Source: JALHSV01 sp964553535 | Lineage (GTDB): Bacteria; Nitrospirota; Thermodesulfovibrionia; Thermodesulfovibrionales; SM23-35 | NCBI GenBank assembly: GCA_964553535.1 | Contig: CAZKLK010000074.1 | Span: 1 to 8,806 of the forward strand | Direction of reading: 5' to 3' | Length of the DNA stretch: 8,806 nt | Shown: positions 5,206-8,806 of the stretch, piece after piece | Numbering within the stretch: the first letter of the stretch is position 1 | How the letters are laid out: every line of letters starts with the position of its first letter | Position numbers and translations under genes: made by a program | The notes under the pieces: model-generated | What the model was told of the DNA's origin: nothing | What the model saw: only the letters and a program-made list of their open reading frames with translations | Database searches by the model: none

Positions 5206-6164
5206 AGCCATCTGTGGCTTTTGTACCAGTCCGCTGTCCACCTTATCCCTTCCTCCAGTGTTACCCTGGGTGTAAATCCCAATTCTAACCGGGCCTTGCC
5301 GGCGTCACATATCCAGTGGGAGTGCTTAAAGTCCTGCATTCTGTCCCGGTTTATAATTCCGCGCTTATTGATTATTTCGCCTGCGGCAGCAACAACGGGC
5401 AATATGAATTTCGGAACTTTCACGTGCCTTGCTTTCACATTTAACGCTGAAGAAATGGCTTTAGCTATCTCCCTGCCCGTATAGACCTGGCCGTCACACA
5501 GGAAATAGGTTTTGCCTGTCGCATCAGCGCTGCCGGCGGATAATAATATACCCCGCACAAGATCGTCAACATACAGCAGAGAATAATAACATTTTCCGAG
5601 ATCAAAGAAGAACCCCTTTTTTATCATCCGGAACATCACCAGCATATCTCTGTCCCGTGGCCCGTAAACGGCGGGCGGCCTCACGATGGTAACTGGAATG
5701 GTGTCGGCGTATTTCAATACGGCCGTTTCTCCCTCGAGTTTGCTTCTGCCATAATCCGAAACCGGAGAAGGAGGCGTGTCTTCACGGACGAGGGCGCCTT
5801 TTTCACTCGGACCGGCGGCTGCCAGACTGCTCACATGGAGAAATCGTTTAATGTTCGGGTTTCTCTCTGCAATTGCCTTTAGAAGATTTTCCGTGCCCCG
5901 CGCATTGACGCAGAAAAAATCTTTGGGAGAGCATGTTTTTGTGAGGCCGGCAAGATGAAAGACGTAATCAAAATCCCCCGGAAGTTCGCGTAAAGATTCC
6001 GGTACGGTGCAGTCACCCTGAATATGCGTAAGTTTCCGGTTTTGAACCCACAGGTGGCCGGAAGTATTCCTTGACAAACAGGCGACGTCGTAGCCCAGCC
6101 TGCCCAGCTCTTCGCACAAGTGGCTCCCGATAAAACCGGTGGCGCCAGTTACCAGGGCTTTCAT
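5202..6164 (-). CDS. NAD(P)-dependent epimerase/dehydratase-fold reductase, probable ceramide reductase (CerR-like)
   Basis: This is an extended short-chain dehydrogenase of 320 aa. The N-terminal Rossmann motif is GATGFIG (residues 7-13), and the catalytic triad is Ser112 or Ser113 in VSSLAAAG, Tyr138 and Lys142 in YGRSK. VRPPAVYGPRD at 161-171 and LLYVDDLVRGILLS at 196-209 are typical of the epimerase family. In Caulobacter a protein of this class (CerR) reduces the ketone of the sphingolipid intermediate. Here the gene is directly followed by, and overlaps, the SPT-like and acyltransferase genes, so the same role is likely. The start ATG 6164 has a weak acagg 6 bases upstream. A 60-bp gap separates it from ccsA, the only real gap in the minus-strand cluster. 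By sequence alone it could be a nucleotide-sugar epimerase, but no sugar pathway genes surround it. Confidence 0.8.
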   Translation of the reverse strand: MKALVTGATGFIGSHLCEELGRLGYDVACLSRNTSGHLWVQNRKLTHIQGDCTVPESLRELPGDFDYVFHLAGLTKTCSPKDFFCVNARGTENLLKAIAERNPNIKRFLHVSSLAAAGPSEKGALVREDTPPSPVSDYGRSKLEGETAVLKYADTIPVTIVRPPAVYGPRDRDMLVMFRMIKKGFFFDLGKCYYSLLYVDDLVRGILLSAGSADATGKTYFLCDGQVYTGREIAKAISSALNVKARHVKVPKFILPVVAAAGEIINKRGIINRDRMQDFKHSHWICDAGKARLELGFTPRVTLEEGIRWTADWYKSHRWL

Positions 6165-6224
6165 ACGGCCTGTCTCGTCCCGTTGATAAATATATCAGGG
6201 CTGAAAAAGCATTTGTACAAATAC
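6165..6224 (-). promoter_or_regulatory. ccsA-cerR spacer with palindrome; possible internal promoter
   Basis: The spacer holds a perfect 12-bp palindrome, atttgtacaaat, at 6211-6222 just after the ccsA stop. It also holds a 5-bp inverted repeat, tgata/tatca, at 6184-6197. On the minus strand, tatatt within the latter matches 5 of 6 bases of a -10 element, but no good -35 lies at 16-18 bp; the nearest is ttgtac in the palindrome at 20 bp. A weak or regulated promoter for the cerR-spt-acyltransferase block is possible, with the palindrome as its operator. The T5 run after the palindrome is preceded by only a weak AT stem, so a terminator is unlikely. Confidence 0.25.
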
Positions 6225-7307
6225 CTATCTTGCCCCATATGAATGCAGGCCGGAAAGCAGCAGGTTCACCCCCAGATAGGTAAACATAACCGCCATGAAT
6301 CCAACGACTGCGACAATAGCGACTTTCTTGCCCCGCCAGCCCTGCACCATGCGGCTATGCAGGTAAAAGGCATAGATAAACCAGGTAATCAGGGACCACG
6401 TTTCTTTCGGATCCCAGCTCCAGTAGTTTCCCCATGCCTGATCAGCCCAGATTGCGCCGAAGATAAGCCCTCCGAGAGTGAATATCGGAAATCCGACGGC
6501 GATACTCCTGTACGTTATCTCATCGAGCATATCCGGGGTGACATGGAATTTCGCTATCATTGTTTTAAGAATGCGGCCGTAGCGCCAAACAAGAACAAGA
6601 AGAGCAAGAGCCAGGATATAGCTTGTTATGTTTACCAAAAGGGAAGGGTGAAGAAAGGAGGTTTTAAACAAATAGTCGTGTATGAATACCTCCGGCCTTA
6701 CCTTAACCTGAAAGGTGAGGAAGTCTATGCCCATCGAAATGAAAAGAACAGCGAGCAGTCCGAACATAAGCGTCCAGAATATATATGCCGGCTCGGTTCT
6801 TTTGTCCGTGGTTATGATCAGGTACATAATTCCGGTGCTGAAAGACACGGAAAAGGCGGCATAGGCAATGAAACTCATCGTGACATGGGCGAGAAGCCAG
6901 TTGCTTTTCAATGCAGGCACGAGCGGCTGGATTTCTTTCGAGAGGCCTGACAAATCAATAAACGCCAGCGCCAGGCCTGCAATGGGCGTAATAAACGCCC
7001 CGAACGAGCGATTTTTGAATTTGAATTCGATAATGAGGTATCCGAGGATTAGACACCAGACAAAAAGTACCAATGACTCGTATAGGTTTGTCATGGGCGC
7101 AGAGCGGATCAATCCAAGGCCGCTCAGATCGGCAAACTCCTTCCAGCGCAGAATAATTGCAATTGTCTGCAATAAAAAACCGGATACTGTTACGGCGGTT
7201 GCCACGACGCCCAGCGAATGTTTCCTGAAAGCTACATAAGTTATGTATGTCATCATGGCCGTAATATATGCCATGGTGGATAATCCAAAGAAAATGGAAC
7301 TGTCCAT
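6225..7307 (-). CDS. ccsA: Cytochrome c biogenesis protein CcsA/CcsB (System II heme-handling subunit)
   Basis: This integral membrane protein works with ResB to export heme and ligate it covalently to CxxCH motifs of apocytochromes c outside the cytoplasmic membrane. The 360-aa sequence is mostly hydrophobic, with roughly eight or nine membrane spans. The heme-binding tryptophan-rich WWD motif is WADQAWGNYWSWDPKETW (287-304). Candidate heme-ligating histidines are His141 (LLAHVTM), His317 (FYLHSRM) and His355 (GLHSYG). PMTNLYESLVLF at 71-82 is also typical. It is longer than many relatives because of a polar stretch at about 196-220 followed by an additional hydrophobic segment at about 221-241. 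ATG 7307 directly follows the resB stop (TAG 7308-7310), with AGGAGG at 7315-7320, 7 bases upstream. Naming varies between CcsA and CcsB in databases. Confidence 0.95.
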   Translation of the reverse strand: MDSSIFFGLSTMAYITAMMTYITYVAFRKHSLGVVATAVTVSGFLLQTIAIILRWKEFADLSGLGLIRSAPMTNLYESLVLFVWCLILGYLIIEFKFKNRSFGAFITPIAGLALAFIDLSGLSKEIQPLVPALKSNWLLAHVTMSFIAYAAFSVSFSTGIMYLIITTDKRTEPAYIFWTLMFGLLAVLFISMGIDFLTFQVKVRPEVFIHDYLFKTSFLHPSLLVNITSYILALALLVLVWRYGRILKTMIAKFHVTPDMLDEITYRSIAVGFPIFTLGGLIFGAIWADQAWGNYWSWDPKETWSLITWFIYAFYLHSRMVQGWRGKKVAIVAVVGFMAVMFTYLGVNLLLSGLHSYGAR

Positions 7308-8738
7308 CTATTCTCCTCCTGAATCCCGTTTCCTCATGATTGACAATATCTTATCGGCCCCGCGCTCTAATGAAGCCCTGTTCTTATTTGCTGTCCCCCC
7401 GATGACAACCCTCGTAGCATTCCTCTCATCCACCAATCTGATCCAGAGTTTCCTGTGGCTCATGAAAAAAACCATGAACAGCCCGACGCTCATGGCGATG
7501 CATCCAAAATATACAACCCATACGCCGGGATCTTTCCGCACCTGAAGCCCGGTATATTCCACTCCCCAGTAGTCGAGAAATTCTACCCTGCTTCCATCGG
7601 GAAGCTGCCATGTCTGAGGATGTCTCGCAAGTACCCAGCCGGAAAAAGTATTTTTCCCCTTCTCGGAAAATTGAATGAAAGCAGCGGGGTTGCTCATCTG
7701 ATTGGCATAGGTAAATGAGTGTCCGCTCTGATCGAATCTCAATGCGGGACTAAAGTCCACAATCCTGGCGCTCAAGTTTTCCGATATATGGAATGACTCG
7801 CCGAGCCTCAGGTTAACTATCCCGCGGCGGTCATGTGAAACTGCGTTTAACACGAAAATGCCCTTGTCCAGATCTCTGGGAACCATTCCATAGCTCGACT
7901 GGTAGAATGTAATGCCTTTATACTTGAGAGGGGCGTTTACCGTGATCGACTTCCGCACAACCTCTTTTCCATTCTCAAAAATGGTAAGCCAGCTTCTGTA
8001 CTCCTTGGGCATGTCTGATTTGTCGTAATAATCGACCTTGAAATTATCGCAGCGTATCTGGAAACCAAGGGGCACTTCATGCCCGTTTGCTGAGAAAACG
8101 GAACCCGATAAGGCACCCTCCGGGAGATTCAGGTATGCCTTGTAGCCGAAGCGCATTCCGATAAGCGCACCCATAAGGATAAAAAGAATGCTGAAATGCG
8201 TGACGATGACGCCCAATCTGCTGTATTTGCCCCGCTGGGCGCAAAAAGAGCGGCCATTTTCGTCCTTCATTTCTTTTGCACTGAAACGCATCTTTCTGAG
8301 GGCCGCGGCAACCTCATCTTTCACTTCATCGGGGTTGCCCCTGACGGTGATCTCCCTGTGAACAGGGAATTTCCTGAGCTTTTCCTCGGGCATGGGGACC
8401 ATTGACTCATTGACAAGTTTCCAGATTCTGGGCAGCCTGTCAACAGAGCAGATAATGAGATTCACCGAAAATAGAAGCAGCAGTCCGGTAAACCACCAGG
8501 AGTCGTACATGTCCGTAAACCCAAGGCTATCGGCGACCCAAAACAGGGTTGGAGCGAGTGATTCCCCGAAAATTGTGGACAATATCTCAAGGTTTTTAGC
8601 GTGATCGCCTTTCTGATCGAGAATGGTGCCGGCGATTGAAGTAATTGCAATGAATGCAAAAATTATGATTGCAAGCCTGACGGATGCGAGAAAATCCCAT
8701 ATTGCATCTGCTATTGTCTTTTTTCTTTCTTCTTCCAC
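7308..8738 (-). CDS. resB: Cytochrome c biogenesis protein ResB (Ccs1)
   Basis: ResB is the large partner of CcsA in the System II cytochrome c synthetase, holding the apocytochrome and helping deliver heme outside the cytoplasmic membrane. The 476-aa protein shows the family layout. A short cytoplasmic N-terminus is followed by TM1 (about 19-40, SVRLAIIIFAFIAITSIAG), TM2 (about 80-98) and TM3 (about 174-196) with the conserved His181 (VTHFSILFI). A large extracytoplasmic domain (about 200-400) contains APLKYKGITFYQSSYG. TM4 (about 406-426) is followed by His428 (SHRKLWIRL). The C-terminus is charged. The start is GTG 8738, supported by aaagga just upstream. It is the first gene of the minus-strand cluster, and a good promoter lies immediately upstream. 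Clustering with ccsA is the normal arrangement; the ceramide-type genes behind them are not. Confidence 0.95.
   Translation of the reverse strand: MEEERKKTIADAIWDFLASVRLAIIIFAFIAITSIAGTILDQKGDHAKNLEILSTIFGESLAPTLFWVADSLGFTDMYDSWWFTGLLLLFSVNLIICSVDRLPRIWKLVNESMVPMPEEKLRKFPVHREITVRGNPDEVKDEVAAALRKMRFSAKEMKDENGRSFCAQRGKYSRLGVIVTHFSILFILMGALIGMRFGYKAYLNLPEGALSGSVFSANGHEVPLGFQIRCDNFKVDYYDKSDMPKEYRSWLTIFENGKEVVRKSITVNAPLKYKGITFYQSSYGMVPRDLDKGIFVLNAVSHDRRGIVNLRLGESFHISENLSARIVDFSPALRFDQSGHSFTYANQMSNPAAFIQFSEKGKNTFSGWVLARHPQTWQLPDGSRVEFLDYWGVEYTGLQVRKDPGVWVVYFGCIAMSVGLFMVFFMSHRKLWIRLVDERNATRVVIGGTANKNRASLERGADKILSIMRKRDSGGE
7315..7320 (-). promoter_or_regulatory. Strong ribosome binding site for ccsA, within the end of resB
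   Basis: On the minus strand AGGAGG stands 7 bases before the ccsA ATG at 7307, inside the final codons of resB. It is a perfect Shine-Dalgarno match and the best one in the window; it settles the ccsA start and shows tight coupling of the two System II genes. Confidence 0.9.
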
Positions 8739-8756
8739 AGCGATCCTTTTTTAAAG

Positions 8757-8792
8757 AATAATATTATAGTATTATTGAAAGGAATAAGACAA
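8757..8792 (-). promoter_or_regulatory. Candidate sigma-70 promoter for the resB-led operon
   Basis: On the minus strand ttgtct (8787-8792, 4 of 6 to the -35 consensus) and a perfect tataat (8763-8768) are 18 bp apart, giving a start near 8756 and a leader of about 18 bases carrying the aaagga ribosome site. The -10 sits inside an inverted repeat, AATAATA (8757-8763) with TATTATT (8770-8776), which could be an operator or just AT-rich chance. This may drive all five minus-strand genes. Confidence 0.5.
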
Positions 8793-8806
8793 GAAGCCTT
8801 GATTCC

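Noticed and set aside
5202..6164. Nucleotide-sugar epimerase for surface polysaccharide
   Set aside because: The family allows it, but no glycosyltransferase or sugar gene is present and the gene is coupled to lipid-type genes.
6199..6224. Intrinsic terminator after ccsA (palindrome followed by five T on the minus strand)
   Set aside because: The stem is only 4-5 mostly A-T pairs around a tiny loop, too unstable for termination.
6243..6950. Long plus-strand open frame of 235 codons opposite ccsA
   Set aside because: It is very polar and repeat-poor, lacks any recognisable motif, and lies wholly antisense to a clear membrane protein gene; it is a reading-frame shadow.
1..8806. CRISPR array, tRNA, rRNA, insertion sequence or toxin-antitoxin pair
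   Set aside because: No regularly spaced repeats, cloverleaf, terminal inverted repeats or transposase motifs were seen, and coding genes fill nearly all of the window.

Overview
The window looks like a piece of an anaerobic deltaproteobacterial (Desulfobacterota-type) chromosome. The signs are a TunR-type tungstate/molybdate regulator, FdhD for formate dehydrogenase maturation, a System II (ResB/CcsA) cytochrome c assembly pair, and homologues of the bacterial ceramide pathway. This assignment is inferred from gene content only. I see eight protein genes, dense packing, and no tRNA, rRNA, insertion sequence or CRISPR array.

Left part, plus strand (1-2914): a tunR-like regulator (recombinase-fold DNA-binding domain plus two TOBE/Mop oxyanion-binding domains), then fdhD, then scpA (condensin kleisin). 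A pair of identical 12-bp direct repeats sits upstream of the regulator at 5-16 and 27-38. TunR and FdhD make functional sense together: one senses Mo/W oxyanions, and the other sulfurates the Mo/W cofactor of formate dehydrogenase. ScpA appears to have its own promoter and is probably only a neighbour.

Right part, minus strand, read from 8738 down to 2909: resB, ccsA, an NAD-dependent epimerase-fold reductase (CerR-like), a PLP-dependent alpha-oxoamine synthase (serine palmitoyltransferase-like) and a large GNAT-fold N-acyltransferase (bacterial ceramide synthase-like). resB and ccsA abut, with an excellent Shine-Dalgarno for ccsA inside the resB end. After a 60-bp gap the last three genes are joined by stop/start overlaps (ATGA for spt-acyltransferase, and most likely also for cerR-spt), so they look translationally coupled. 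Together the three encode the three core chemical steps of ceramide synthesis: serine plus acyl thioester condensation, ketone reduction and N-acylation. This is the most interesting part of the window. No dedicated acyl carrier protein or acyl-ACP ligase lies here.

The two blocks converge. The stop codons of scpA (2912-2914) and the acyltransferase (2909-2911) lie in a 6-bp tail-to-tail overlap with no T-tract terminator. No gene-free stretch exceeds 300 bases; the gaps (1-132, 1228-1318, 2081-2179, 6165-6224, 8739-8806) are described in the features.
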